Shown here piece after piece: positions 1 through 9,031 of a stretch of 64,000 nucleotides of DNA. Within the stretch, counting starts at the first letter, position 1, and each line of letters begins with the position of its first letter. A program made the position numbers and the translations under genes. Source of the DNA: Rhodospirillaceae bacterium (lineage in GTDB: Bacteria > Pseudomonadota > Alphaproteobacteria > UBA8366 > Aestuariispiraceae); assembly GCA_002709955.1 (NCBI GenBank), contig PAQY01000022.1, forward strand, positions 227,287 to 291,286, given 5' to 3'. The notes under the pieces were generated by a model. That model was not told the DNA's origin. It was given only the letters and a program-made list of their open reading frames with translations, and did not search any database.

Positions 1-129
1 TAACCCAAAGTCCAAGGCGGCGCGGGCACGCTCGTGGCTGGAAAGATCGAACAAGACTGCCGTCTTGCGGGCCTTCCATTTAAAGCGCGGGATACCAACT
101 TTTTCGGCTTTTAAACTGCGCGCGGCCAT
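1..129 (-). CDS. N-terminal fragment of an unrecognised protein, cut by the window edge
   Basis: An open frame of 43 codons starts at an ATG (complement of 127-129) and runs off the left edge without a stop. A good ribosome binding site (GGAGG, about 5 bases upstream of the ATG) supports the start. The visible N-terminus is basic (MAARSLKAEKVGIPRFKWKA) and continues with a stretch rich in Ala, Arg and Leu. I do not recognise the family from so little sequence. A longer open frame on the same strand (80-274) reads a different frame and lacks a comparable ribosome binding site. Confidence 0.6.
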   Translation of the reverse strand, partial: MAARSLKAEKVGIPRFKWKARKTAVLFDLSSHERARAALDFGL

Positions 130-291
130 AAAATCCTCCACCAGAACAAACTGTCCAAACACATATTACTGTCACCTTGATACACTGGCAGGCTAGGCCG
201 TTACAGCACATTGGAAAAGCCGGATATTTTGACACAGTCCGGCAGTGCAGAAAGTCTTGTCTGTTCGGCGGCATCGGATACTGTCGGTGTC

Positions 292-1053
292 ATGACAGTG
301 ACACTTGATCAAATCTATCGTTTTCCCGTTAAGGGAATGGGGCCGGACCCTTTGGACAGCGTTGCCTTGCAGGAGGGCGATGGCCTGCCTTTTGACCGCC
401 ATTGGGCGGTTGTGCATGGCTCCAGCAAAGTCGACCCCGCCGCCCCAACCTGGGCGAAGAAGGCGAATTTTCTGTGCCTGGCCCGGGATGAAAAACTGGC
501 GCAACTGGATATCGCTTTTGATGAAGAAACCCGCACCCTGACGGTTCTGCGCAAGGGAAAACAGATCAGCCGCGCCAAGCTGGACGACCATATGGGTCGC
601 ACCCTGTTACAGACATTTCTGACTGGCTTTATGCCCGACGGCCCAAGGGGCAACCCGAAGGTTGTTGAGGCCCCGCAAGGTGTTGCCTTCACCGATGTGG
701 AAGCCGCGAAAGTATCGATCATTAATATGGCCAGTGTCCGGGATATTGAGCGTGTGACACGGGAACCCGTTGATCCGATGCGGTTTCGCGGCAATCTGTA
801 TCTGGAGGGCCTGGACGCCTGGAAAGAATTCGATTGGGTCGACAAGCAAATCCAGATCGGGGATTGTGTCTTACAGATTCTGGAACGCATTGACCGTTGT
901 GCGGCAACCAATGTCAATCCACAGACCGGCACCATCGATATGAACATCCCGCTAAGCCTGCGAAAGGGCTTTGGTCACATCGATTGCGGCATTCATGCGA
1001 AGGTTGTTCGCAGCGGCACGATCAAGCTGGGCGATACGATCACTGTGCTATAA
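292..1053 (+). CDS. MOSC domain-containing protein
   Basis: The 253-residue product has the layout of single MOSC proteins. An N-terminal beta-barrel-like part opens with a VKG(M)GPDPLD-type motif and an FDRHWAVV segment. The C-terminal MOSC core contains the MRFRGNLYLEG motif (near residues 160-170) and a cysteine in the DRCAATNVNP motif. MOSC proteins relate to molybdenum cofactor sulfurase C-termini and to YiiM/YcbX, which handle N-hydroxylated compounds; the substrate here is unknown. I chose the ATG at 292 because residues before it (from a TTG at 211) do not resemble the family. It is transcribed away from the gene at the left edge and converges on uup. Confidence 0.85.
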   Translation: MTVTLDQIYRFPVKGMGPDPLDSVALQEGDGLPFDRHWAVVHGSSKVDPAAPTWAKKANFLCLARDEKLAQLDIAFDEETRTLTVLRKGKQISRAKLDDHMGRTLLQTFLTGFMPDGPRGNPKVVEAPQGVAFTDVEAAKVSIINMASVRDIERVTREPVDPMRFRGNLYLEGLDAWKEFDWVDKQIQIGDCVLQILERIDRCAATNVNPQTGTIDMNIPLSLRKGFGHIDCGIHAKVVRSGTIKLGDTITVL

Positions 1054-1086
1054 CGCATCATGCGGTCGCATGAGCGGGTAACAAGA

Positions 1087-2904
1087 TTACCCTTCGATCT
1101 CTTCGCGCAGAATTTCAAGCTCCAGCCATTTTTCCTCTGCCACGGCCAAGGCGGATATCGTTGTTTCCAGCGCCTTTGAGGATTTTTCCGCTAATTCCCG
1201 TTTTTCTGTAAAAACCTTGGGGTCCGCCAGAACAGCTTCCAGCTTGGCCTTTTGGGCGCGCAGGGTTTCAATCTGACCCGGCAAGGTTTTCAGGGCTTCG
1301 CGCTCTTTCATCGAAAACTTGCGCTTGGCATCGGATGTGGTGGCCGACAGCATTGGTTTCGCCGCTGATTTGGTGGATTTCTGAGCTGTCGCATTTTCCT
1401 TGATATCGCGAATGGCACTGCCACGCTGGTCCAGCATATCGCTATAGCCGCCCGCATATTCCTGCCAATGGCCCTTCCCTTCGGCAACCAGAACCGATGT
1501 AGCGACTCGATCCAGGAAATCGCGATCATGGCTGACCAGGATGACGGTACCTGGATAGTCGTTCAGCAATTCCTGTAACAGGTCCAGGGTTTCAAGGTCC
1601 AAATCATTGGTCGGTTCATCCAGGATCAACAGATTGGACGGCCGCGTCAGCGCCCGGGCCAGCATCAGCCTTCCCCGTTCCCCCCCGGACAGACGCCCAA
1701 TGGGCTGGCGGGCCTGTTCCGGGGTGAACAGAAAATCTTTCATATAGCCGATGACATGGCGGGATTGACCGTTCACGATCACCTTGTCGCTGTCACCGCC
1801 GGTCAGGGCATCTTGCAAAGTGACATCGGGTTCCAGTTCCGCGCGGCGCTGATCCAATGTCGCAATTTCCAATGCAGTGCCCTGAATGGCCGTGCCACTG
1901 TCGGGGGCCAGTTCTCCGGTCAACAGCTTCAACAGGGTTGTCTTGCCCGCCCCATTCGGCCCGATAATGCCCAACCGGTCGCCCCGCAGCACCCGCAGCG
2001 ACAGGTCTTTGACGATCGCGCGGCTGCCAAAGGATTTCGACATATCCTCGGTTTCCATCACCCGCTTGCCAGAGGTTCCCGCATCCCCGGCGGCCAGCGT
2101 TACCGTGCCTTGGGCACGACGATAGTCACGCCGGTCCTGGCGCATGCTGACCAGATTGCCCAGGCGTTTCTGATTGCGCTTGCGCCGGGCGGTGACGCCA
2201 TAGCGCAGCCAATCTTCTTCCATCGCAATCTTGCGGTCCAGCTTGTGGCGGTCCCGCTCCTCTTCCTCCAGCGTCTGATCACGCCAGGCCTCAAAGGCTT
2301 CAAAACCCCGATCCATACGCCGGGCGCGGCCGCGATCCAGCCACAAAGTCGCCTTGGACAGTCGTGTCAGAAAGCGCCGGTCATGGCTGATCAGGATGAG
2401 GGCAGAACGCAGGCCCAGAATTTCTTCTTCCAACCATTCGATGGCTTCCAGATCCAGATGGTTGGTCGGCTCATCCAGCAACAGGATATCGGGCTCTGCG
2501 GCCAGGACCCGCGCCAGGGCGGCGCGGCGGGCCTCACCCCCAGACAGGGTCGTTGGATCTTCCGCCCCTGTCAGGCCCAAACGCTCCAACAGATAGGAAA
2601 CGCGATAGCCTTCCATGTCCAGATCCAGCCCATCCTGGGCATAGTCCAGGACGGTCTTGTATCCAGACAGGTCCGGCTCTTGCGGCAGATAGCGCACGGT
2701 CGTTCCAGGGTGGACCCATCGCTTGCCGGAATCCGGCTCAATCTGTGCCGCTGCAATCTTCAACAGGGTAGATTTGCCAGACCCGTTGCGCCCAACAAGG
2801 CACAGGCGTTCGCCCGGTCCAATGGACAGGCTGGCCCCATCCAGCAGTGCGTGACCGCCAAATGTCAGGTGAATATCGTCTAGTGTCAGGAGTTGTCTTG
2901 CCAT
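1087..2904 (-). CDS. uup: ABC-F family ATPase, Uup type
   Basis: The 605-residue protein has two ABC ATPase domains in one chain and no membrane segments, as in the ABC-F family. Both domains show Walker A (GRNGSGKST, GPNGAGKTT), the LSGGE signature and Walker B (LLLDEPTNHLD, LILDEPTNDLD). A charged coiled coil makes up roughly the last 85 residues, which is the Uup hallmark. ABC-F proteins act on the ribosome, and Uup has also been linked to DNA structure and transposon excision in E. coli. The ATG at 2904 is preferred over a TTG at 2940 because the family begins near MARQLLTLDD. It lies 71 bases downstream of idi on the same strand, so read-through from the photosynthesis operon is possible. 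Confidence 0.9.
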   Translation of the reverse strand: MARQLLTLDDIHLTFGGHALLDGASLSIGPGERLCLVGRNGSGKSTLLKIAAAQIEPDSGKRWVHPGTTVRYLPQEPDLSGYKTVLDYAQDGLDLDMEGYRVSYLLERLGLTGAEDPTTLSGGEARRAALARVLAAEPDILLLDEPTNHLDLEAIEWLEEEILGLRSALILISHDRRFLTRLSKATLWLDRGRARRMDRGFEAFEAWRDQTLEEEERDRHKLDRKIAMEEDWLRYGVTARRKRNQKRLGNLVSMRQDRRDYRRAQGTVTLAAGDAGTSGKRVMETEDMSKSFGSRAIVKDLSLRVLRGDRLGIIGPNGAGKTTLLKLLTGELAPDSGTAIQGTALEIATLDQRRAELEPDVTLQDALTGGDSDKVIVNGQSRHVIGYMKDFLFTPEQARQPIGRLSGGERGRLMLARALTRPSNLLILDEPTNDLDLETLDLLQELLNDYPGTVILVSHDRDFLDRVATSVLVAEGKGHWQEYAGGYSDMLDQRGSAIRDIKENATAQKSTKSAAKPMLSATTSDAKRKFSMKEREALKTLPGQIETLRAQKAKLEAVLADPKVFTEKRELAEKSSKALETTISALAVAEEKWLELEILREEIEG

Positions 2905-2975
2905 GCCCCGCGATGTACGCGCCCCGCCACAACTCGGCAAGCGAATTGAGGGGGATTTTATCGGAAATCACCGGA

Positions 2976-3530
2976 TTATAGCGAAAGCTCTTCCCAGCGG
3001 CGCAAATATATTCGGAACCAGGGGGTAAATGCCTGGGGGGTCGCGGATACTTCCGCGCGCAGATGATCCAGGGAAACCCAGCGGGTTTCGCTGACTTCGT
3101 CGGAGTTTAGGGCAAGGATGATACGTTTAGAATCCGCCTGGCCCCGAAAGACAACGACCTGTTCATGCTCCCACAGGCCGCCCCCCACATCCGCGCGATA
3201 TTCAACCGTCGTGCGACGTTCCAGAGGAAGGGTCAGGCCCAATTCCTCCCGCATGCGCCGTGCCGCACAGTCTTCGTGACTTTCCCCGAAATGCGGATGC
3301 GTGCAGCAGGTATTCGCCCATAACCCACCACAATGGTATTTTTCCGCCGCCCGCCGCTGGATCAGCAATTCCCCGGATTGGGAGAAGACAAAGGCCGAAA
3401 TCGCCTGATGAAACACACCCCGGCGATGCGCCTCCATCTTCTCAATCGGGTATAGCGACTGATCCGACGCAATTGCCGGAATCATCCCCGATGCGCGCAC
3501 AGCATCGGATTTGGGCGGAACATAGGTCAC
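2976..3530 (-). CDS. idi: Isopentenyl-diphosphate delta-isomerase, type I
   Basis: This 184-residue Nudix-fold enzyme interconverts isopentenyl and dimethylallyl diphosphate, supplying precursors for the phytyl/geranylgeranyl tail and carotenoids. The catalytic cysteine motif WANTCCTHP and the downstream acidic motif around [10 protein letters not shown] match type I enzymes. The predicted start is a GTG that overlaps the hemA stop by four bases (GTGA), which implies translational coupling. It is the last gene of the long photosynthesis transcription unit, placing isoprenoid supply under the same control as pigment synthesis. An ispG gene of the MEP pathway lies at 38825 in this window. Confidence 0.95.
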   Translation of the reverse strand: MTYVPPKSDAVRASGMIPAIASDQSLYPIEKMEAHRRGVFHQAISAFVFSQSGELLIQRRAAEKYHCGGLWANTCCTHPHFGESHEDCAARRMREELGLTLPLERRTTVEYRADVGGGLWEHEQVVVFRGQADSKRIILALNSDEVSETRWVSLDHLRAEVSATPQAFTPWFRIYLRRWEELSL

Positions 3531-4741
3531 GCCGTTGCCCGGTTCAGGCCCATTTGGGACCAGATTTCTGACAAGGCATTGATCAGCTTGTCGATATCCT
3601 CGTTGGTATGCAGCGGAGATGGGGTAACGCGCAAACGCTCGGTCCCCCGGGCGACGGTCGGATAATTGATCGGCTGTACATAAATGCCATGTTCATGCAG
3701 CAATTGATCGCTGATCTGTTTACACAGAACCGGATCGCCAACCATGACCGGCACGATATGGCTGGGATTGGGCAAATGCGGCAGACCAGCAGCATCAAGG
3801 CGACGGCGCACCAGGGCGACACGCTCTTCCTTACGATGGCGTTCGATCTGGCTGACCTTTAAATGCTTCACACTGGCGCGCGCACCAGCGGCGATTGCAG
3901 GCGGCAGGGCGGTTGTGAAGATGAAACCTGCGGAAAAGCTGCGGACAAAATCACACAGGGCTTCCGACGCGGCAATATAGCCCCCAATCACCCCAAAGGC
4001 TTTCGCCAGGGTTCCTTCGATCACAGTCAACCGGTGGGCCAATCCTTCTCGTTCTGATATGCCGCCGCCACGCGGACCGTACAGGCCCACCGCATGCACC
4101 TCGTCCAGATAGGTCATGGCATTGTATTTATCGGCCAGATCACAGATCTCCTTAATCGGCGCGATACAGCCATCCATCGAATAGACACTTTCAAAGGCGA
4201 TCAGTTTCGGGCGATCCGCTGGCAGGGATTTCAGTACCCGTTCCAGATCCGCCACATCGTTATGTTTGAAGACGACCTTATCTGCACGGGAATGGCGGAT
4301 GCCTTCGATCATCGACGAATGGTTCTTTTCGTCGGATATCACAATGCAGCCGGGAATTTTTGAGGCCAGGGTCGACAGGGTCGCCCAGTTTGAGACAAAG
4401 CCCGATGTGAACAGCAGTGCGGATTCCTTGCCATGCAGATCGGCCAATTCCTGCTCCAGCAGGACGTGATAGTGATTGGTGCCGGAGATATTCCGGGTGC
4501 CCCCCGCACCCGCACCGCATTTGTCCATCGCCTCGTGCATGGCATTCAGAACCGTCTGATTCTGGCCCATACCCAGATAGTCGTTGGAACACCAGACCGT
4601 GACGTCGCGCGCTCCGTCTTCAGCATGATGCGTAGCCCTGGGAAAGTTCCCACGTTGGCGTTCCAGATCGGCAAAGATCCGATAGTTCCCCTCTTCGCGC
4701 AAATCGCTCAAGGCATCCTGGAAATAGCCTTCATAATCCAT
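3527..4741 (-). CDS. hemA: 5-aminolevulinate synthase (C4/Shemin pathway)
   Basis: The 404-residue PLP enzyme condenses glycine and succinyl-CoA to 5-aminolevulinate, the first committed tetrapyrrole precursor. It aligns along its whole length with alphaproteobacterial ALA synthases: an N-terminal MDYEGYF start, the glycine-rich [13 protein letters not shown] segment, LDEVHAVG with the PLP aspartate, and the Schiff-base lysine at residue 247 in GTLAKAFG. It sits between puhE and idi, as in Rhodobacter clusters, with a 52-base gap to puhE and a four-base overlap with idi. The same window also encodes a glutamyl-tRNA reductase (41259-42593), which makes the same product by another route. Confidence 0.97.
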   Translation of the reverse strand: MDYEGYFQDALSDLREEGNYRIFADLERQRGNFPRATHHAEDGARDVTVWCSNDYLGMGQNQTVLNAMHEAMDKCGAGAGGTRNISGTNHYHVLLEQELADLHGKESALLFTSGFVSNWATLSTLASKIPGCIVISDEKNHSSMIEGIRHSRADKVVFKHNDVADLERVLKSLPADRPKLIAFESVYSMDGCIAPIKEICDLADKYNAMTYLDEVHAVGLYGPRGGGISEREGLAHRLTVIEGTLAKAFGVIGGYIAASEALCDFVRSFSAGFIFTTALPPAIAAGARASVKHLKVSQIERHRKEERVALVRRRLDAAGLPHLPNPSHIVPVMVGDPVLCKQISDQLLHEHGIYVQPINYPTVARGTERLRVTPSPLHTNEDIDKLINALSEIWSQMGLNRATA

Positions 4742-4793
4742 GGTTCAACCTCCCACTCGGGTTCTTGGGCCGCTATCGGCCTGTGTTATCCCT

Positions 4794-5612
4794 TTACGGT
4801 GTCCCTGCAACGGTCGCGTTGCGTTTCACCGTGTCGGGAGCCGGTTCCACCGGCCGGGTTTCTGACTTGGGCGAAATTGCCCATTTCCAAAGGGCTGCAT
4901 CCTGAATGGGCAGCACCAGCAACCAATGTTCCAACAAGGCCAGCGCCATCATGGTGCCAACCAGCATCGCAGCCGTGATCTGAAACGCGCTGCCATGGGC
5001 ACCATGATAGATCAACGCAGCCAACACCGTTCCCGCGGTGACAGACAGGGCAAAAAAAGCGGAGATACGCCGGGTCCCAAAATAGCTTTTCAGATAGGTC
5101 AGATGCGGGGGCAACAGATCAACGGCCAAATTGGCGACGCCAAAATAGACATTCAGTTTTGCACTGAGCCGCATCACCCACAAAACGCCAAATGTCCACC
5201 AGGCAACGCGGTTCCCCGCATTCTCAGATAACAGAATGATGACCAGCCCGGATATCAGAATGGCCATTTCGTGGTACAGCACCGTCCCTGCCGCCAACAG
5301 GAATTTCTTCCCCGCGCCAGTCCCCTTGGGCAATGCATGTTGAACCGGACCAGTGACATAGCCCAGAAGGAACATCACTTCATTCCAGGCCCAGATTCCC
5401 AAACCGCAGCCAAAAGCCATATATGCCCCGGCAACCGTTGTCATATCCCGGGTCAACCAGATGCCGATAAGGCTTGCAAACAAAAGGATGGTAACGGCAA
5501 TCAAAATCCAACCCCGCGCCTTGGGCGCGCGACCATCGGTCATAAAGACCAGTCCGGTGGAGAACCACCAGATAAAAACCGCAAAGAAGAAGGGGATCAG
5601 ATATGTATCCAT
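4794..5612 (-). CDS. puhE: Photosynthetic complex assembly protein PuhE
   Basis: The product is a 272-residue polytopic membrane protein with about seven hydrophobic segments, including one at the N-terminus (LIPFFFAVFIWWFS) and the conserved WNEVMFLLGYVTGP and RLSAKLNVYFGV regions. PuhE (the former orf274 of Rhodobacter capsulatus) affects assembly of the reaction centre and light-harvesting complexes; its exact biochemistry is not settled. The ATG at 5612 follows an AGGAGG ribosome binding site, so the 30 residues upstream of it in the open frame are not used. It lies between acsF and hemA, in the usual order. Confidence 0.93.
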   Translation of the reverse strand: MDTYLIPFFFAVFIWWFSTGLVFMTDGRAPKARGWILIAVTILLFASLIGIWLTRDMTTVAGAYMAFGCGLGIWAWNEVMFLLGYVTGPVQHALPKGTGAGKKFLLAAGTVLYHEMAILISGLVIILLSENAGNRVAWWTFGVLWVMRLSAKLNVYFGVANLAVDLLPPHLTYLKSYFGTRRISAFFALSVTAGTVLAALIYHGAHGSAFQITAAMLVGTMMALALLEHWLLVLPIQDAALWKWAISPKSETRPVEPAPDTVKRNATVAGTP

Positions 5613-5628
5613 CCTGTCCGTAAACCTC

Positions 5629-6675
5629 CTACCAGGCCGGCTGCATGCGGCTGGTTTCCGGGATTTCGTTGCTGATTGTCGGTAACAGATACAGCCGCGC
5701 AAAGACGGCCCCTGCCGCCAGGGTCAGGGCCGCCTTTTTCAGGCGTCCAGCCCCTTGCATCCGGTCATTTAAAACCCGCAACTGTTCAAAGCCTGCGCGC
5801 AGTTTCGGATTGTCCGTATCCAATGTGAAAGGGAATACCTGCTTGGTGATTTCTGAACAGATATTGAAGACTTTGTAATCATACTCCGTCGGGTCCAGCT
5901 TGGCTGCCTTATGGAATTCCGGGCGGTTATGATCGCGCACATACATGGTCGCATACACCGCCAGCAGGAAGAACCGGATCCACAGCTTGTTATGGCCTTT
6001 CAACAATTCCGGTTGGGACCGCATCAACAGGGCAAAGGCCTCGCCATGGCGGAACTCGTCATTGCACCAGCGCTCAAACCATTTGAAGATCGGGTGAAAG
6101 CGCAATTCCGGATGCCGTTCAAACTGGCGGAAGATCAGAATATAGCGGGCATAACCGATCTTTTCTGACAGATACGTGGCATAGAAGATGAATTTGGGAC
6201 GGAAATAGGTGTATTTCTTCGCCTTGGTCAGAAAGCCCAGATCAATGCCGATGTTGTATTCTTTCAGCGCGTCATTGATGAAACCGGCATGGCGACTTTC
6301 GTCCCGCGCCATCAGTTTGAACAATTCGCAGATATCCGGGTTGGACCCGCGCTTGCGCATTTCCGCATACAGGATACAGCCTGAAAATTCAGACGTCATG
6401 GAACTGACCAGAAAATCCACGAACTCCTTGCGCAAGGCAGGGGGCAGATCATCCAGGCTGGTTTTATCCCAGTTTTCATCTTTCTTGAAATGCAGACGGT
6501 TCGGATCGCTTTTCATTTCAGCGATCAGCGCATCCCATTCCTTGCGCACCGGGGTGACATCCATCTTGTCCAGGGCATCGAAATCCGTGGTGTAAAAGCG
6601 CGGGCTCAACACCGTTGATTCCTTGGCAATGTTCAACGTGTCATCGGTCGTGATCGACATGCTGGTGATGGTCAT
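5629..6675 (-). CDS. acsF: Mg-protoporphyrin IX monomethyl ester oxidative cyclase, aerobic
   Basis: The 348-residue diiron enzyme forms the isocyclic E ring of bacteriochlorophyll using O2. Ferritin-like iron-binding motifs are visible ([31 protein letters not shown]), and the C-terminal region matches AcsF. I chose the ATG at 6675, which has an AGGAG site just upstream and overlaps the stop of the preceding small gene by one base (TAATG). The presence of acsF means the host can make bacteriochlorophyll when oxygen is present; an anaerobic bchE is not in this window. It is followed after 16 bases by puhE. Confidence 0.97.
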   Translation of the reverse strand: MTITSMSITTDDTLNIAKESTVLSPRFYTTDFDALDKMDVTPVRKEWDALIAEMKSDPNRLHFKKDENWDKTSLDDLPPALRKEFVDFLVSSMTSEFSGCILYAEMRKRGSNPDICELFKLMARDESRHAGFINDALKEYNIGIDLGFLTKAKKYTYFRPKFIFYATYLSEKIGYARYILIFRQFERHPELRFHPIFKWFERWCNDEFRHGEAFALLMRSQPELLKGHNKLWIRFFLLAVYATMYVRDHNRPEFHKAAKLDPTEYDYKVFNICSEITKQVFPFTLDTDNPKLRAGFEQLRVLNDRMQGAGRLKKAALTLAAGAVFARLYLLPTISNEIPETSRMQPAW

Positions 6676-7004
6676 TATGCATCTCCTGCTGAAAAACTGA
6701 CTTCCAAAAGCTCCAGGCATTCAAGGCGCCCTGTAAGCTTGGTCCAGGCCCGTTCCACCCGTCCGGCCCGTTGTACTTCCGCTGTCCGGAACAAGGTGAA
6801 TTTGGACCCGTAAGGGGCAACGATCTTGTCCCCCAACACCCGAACCGTATCCCCCGGACCGACCGGCACATTGGCCTTCAAATCGACATGGGCATAAACA
6901 CCATCAAATGTGTTTTCGACATCCACCACGCAGGGCACTTCTGACACAAGGCGCTTAAAAAAGTGCGGGTTTTCAGCTGGTTGAGGATCGAAATCAGGGG
7001 TCAT
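6675..7004 (-). CDS. Small conserved protein of the photosynthesis cluster, function unknown
   Basis: This 109-residue soluble protein lies between puhC and acsF, where many purple bacteria have a similar short gene. Visible features are a central segment with Val-Pro-Val-Gly-Pro-Gly-Asp followed by a Val-rich strand, and a C-terminal [20 protein letters not shown]. It has no signal peptide or membrane segment. The ATG at 7004 was chosen over the open frame's start at 7079, which would overlap puhC. Its stop overlaps the acsF start codon, so it is probably translated together with the cyclase, and a role in cyclase or complex assembly is a guess from context only. Confidence 0.8.
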   Translation of the reverse strand: MTPDFDPQPAENPHFFKRLVSEVPCVVDVENTFDGVYAHVDLKANVPVGPGDTVRVLGDKIVAPYGSKFTLFRTAEVQRAGRVERAWTKLTGRLECLELLEVSFSAGDA

Positions 7005-7017
7005 CTCAGTATCATCC

Positions 7018-7500
7018 TTATGACGCACGGGCGAAAAACAGGCGGCTGAAGGCCTGTGCATTGGTGGGCCCAAAAGCATTCAGGAATATTTCCCGATTGG
7101 TCTGTGGATCCGACAGGATCAAGGCACCATCTGTTGTCAGGATCAGATTGAACGGGGGTGTTGAACCGATACCCATGGCGCGACGCTCCCGGGCGAAGCC
7201 CCGCAAAACCCCCCGCACGAACCCATCTTCCTTTGGCTCCACAGCGGTAATGATGGCAGAAGTTTCACCGTCCAGAACCGCAATCGCGCCATTGGGTTGA
7301 TCCGCAAATCCAATGGCGCGGATGCGGGTTTCACCTGCCTGGATGATTTCACGGACATCCGCATCCCGCTGGGCCGTGGTCTGATGCTTTTGATAGCTGG
7401 ACCAGGCCGACAAGATGATTGTCAAACCCACCATCACCGCGACCGCGATCAACAAAGGCCGTGGGACGGCGGTATCATGATGGTGATGAACTGGCTTCAT
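7018..7500 (-). CDS. puhC: Photosynthetic complex assembly protein PuhC
   Basis: The 160-residue protein has one N-terminal membrane anchor (about residues 16-34, LLIAVAVMVGLTIILSAWSS) followed by a periplasmic domain. This matches PuhC, which is needed for normal levels of the RC-LH1 complex in Rhodobacter capsulatus. A run of four histidines at residues 5-8 precedes the anchor. The C-terminal part contains the family's FNLILTTDGALILSDPQTNR-like region. The gene follows puhB after 56 bases and precedes the small cluster gene by 13 bases. Confidence 0.93.
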   Translation of the reverse strand: MKPVHHHHDTAVPRPLLIAVAVMVGLTIILSAWSSYQKHQTTAQRDADVREIIQAGETRIRAIGFADQPNGAIAVLDGETSAIITAVEPKEDGFVRGVLRGFARERRAMGIGSTPPFNLILTTDGALILSDPQTNREIFLNAFGPTNAQAFSRLFFARAS

Positions 7501-7556
7501 TGGATCATTCCTTTAGCGTATCGCGGGCCTTTAGCGTGTCGCGGGGTCGTCATGCT

Positions 7557-8219
7557 TTATTCCGCGGGTTCCGGCATCATGCCTGGCGCATGTTGAGCTT
7601 CTGTCTTTTCCTCCATAAAGGTGACAGGGTTGCCAGCAATCGCGTCAGCCAGAAGCTGTGCTACTTTTTCTGGGTTCTTCACGGCACGCAGCATCGGCTG
7701 TGGGCGCGCAAATTTCAGGGGTCGAACAAAGGGCCACATATGGACATAACCAACCCGATGCGGACCGGTAAAATCCAATGGCAAGTCCCCGGTGCCATCG
7801 CCACAAATCCGCATATCCACTGATTTAACCAGGGAGAATGGCAGATTAACCGTCAGCGTCAGCGCCATGCCAAACCGCATCACCACCCGCTTGGACGTGA
7901 TCGTATAAACCGTGGTGCGGGCATAGAACCATGCCAGCAGACACAAAACACCAACCGTCACCGCGGCGATGGGTGCCATCATCGCGAAGGTTCCGCCGAC
8001 ATCCGCCAATGCCTGACCATCATGATAGCCAGAGGCCGCGCCCCAGGCCAGAAGGATGGCAAAATAGATCGCAACCTTTCGAACATGAAAGACGCGATAG
8101 GCAAGCCCGGTCCAGCTCGGCTTTCCCCGCCACAGGATGCGTTCATCCTCCGGTGGGGTTTCCGGCAGTCCCTCTACGGGTTCAAACTCGTGCTCGCCAA
8201 TGACAGGGGCCGACTTCAT
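7557..8219 (-). CDS. puhB: Photosynthetic complex assembly protein PuhB
   Basis: The 220-residue membrane protein has an N-terminal soluble part containing ERILWRGKPSW, then two or three hydrophobic segments around residues 48-98, and a PH-like part with TVYTITSKRVVMRFG. These are the recognisable features of PuhB, a reaction-centre assembly factor. The start overlaps the puhA stop by four bases (ATGA), so the two genes are probably coupled in translation. Confidence 0.94.
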   Translation of the reverse strand: MKSAPVIGEHEFEPVEGLPETPPEDERILWRGKPSWTGLAYRVFHVRKVAIYFAILLAWGAASGYHDGQALADVGGTFAMMAPIAAVTVGVLCLLAWFYARTTVYTITSKRVVMRFGMALTLTVNLPFSLVKSVDMRICGDGTGDLPLDFTGPHRVGYVHMWPFVRPLKFARPQPMLRAVKNPEKVAQLLADAIAGNPVTFMEEKTEAQHAPGMMPEPAE

Positions 8220-8992
8220 AACAACGGCTCCGACCGGGATGGGGTGGCATAAAGGGTGCCACCGCCATAAAAGCCACTGATTTTATCTTCTTCCAGGCGT
8301 GTCACCACATCCGGATTTCTGGTGGCTGGAACCTGAACGAAATGTCCACCCAGGATCGATTTCACCTTGATCTGACGCCGTTTGGCATCAACCCGCGACA
8401 GGGTCATCGGCAACAGCCGCTTACCGGCACCCGGGACATCCACTTCCAGATAACGAATGATGTATTCACCGGTATCGACCCAGATATCAGCAACCGTGCC
8501 ACCGACAACACCATCGGCCCCGACGACATCCATGCCACGGGGATCAGGGTCATCTTCATCCACATGGAAACTACCCGCGATCCGCATCGGCTTCAGCTTG
8601 GGCGAACCATCAATGGCCGCATCAGGGATATCCTGACGTTGGGCATAGGCAGCAGGGCCAACCCCATCGACCATTGGATTGCCGGTTGGGACCAGGGGTG
8701 CACCAGGATGACCGGCCGACGGCTTGGCCGCAATCGGGCGATCATCGGACAGGCCATTGGGGGCCATCACTGTGGACCCATCCGCCATGCGGAAGGTCTT
8801 GGGGGATGGCACATCCGGATACCCTCGACTGGACGCGCGGGGATTACGCTCCGTCAGATCATTCTGCAGCGGATACCCTTCCCGCTTGCTTTCCTGATGC
8901 AGATGGAGAACCAAAAATGCAAAGAATATCCAGAATACATACAGCACGATCTGCGCTGCATCGATGTATCCTGTTATCGCTCCGACTTCCAT
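8216..8992 (-). CDS. puhA: Photosynthetic reaction centre H subunit
   Basis: The 258-residue H subunit has a single N-terminal transmembrane helix (about residues 11-31, ending in LHLHQESKREGYPL) and a large cytoplasmic PRC-barrel domain. It caps the cytoplasmic side of the L/M core and helps proton transfer to QB. Typical elements are seen in order: the FRMADGS strand, the GTVADIWVD and IIRYLEV region of the PRC barrel, and the C-terminal DKISGFYGGGTLYATP tail. The genes for L and M (puf) are not in the window. It is preceded by lhaA with a 39-base gap and overlaps puhB by four bases. Confidence 0.97.
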   Translation of the reverse strand: MEVGAITGYIDAAQIVLYVFWIFFAFLVLHLHQESKREGYPLQNDLTERNPRASSRGYPDVPSPKTFRMADGSTVMAPNGLSDDRPIAAKPSAGHPGAPLVPTGNPMVDGVGPAAYAQRQDIPDAAIDGSPKLKPMRIAGSFHVDEDDPDPRGMDVVGADGVVGGTVADIWVDTGEYIIRYLEVDVPGAGKRLLPMTLSRVDAKRRQIKVKSILGGHFVQVPATRNPDVVTRLEEDKISGFYGGGTLYATPSRSEPLL

Positions 8993-9031
8993 GGGAAACC
9001 TCCCTTTCTTTATGGTCTAAGCCGCTCTCGG

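Noticed and set aside
80..274. A 64-codon minus-strand open frame at the left edge
   Set aside because: The frame starting at 129 has a strong ribosome binding site and sensible composition and overlaps it in a different frame.
1756..2883. A 375-codon plus-strand open frame opposite uup
   Set aside because: Antisense shadow of a two-domain ABC-F ATPase with all motifs present on the minus strand.
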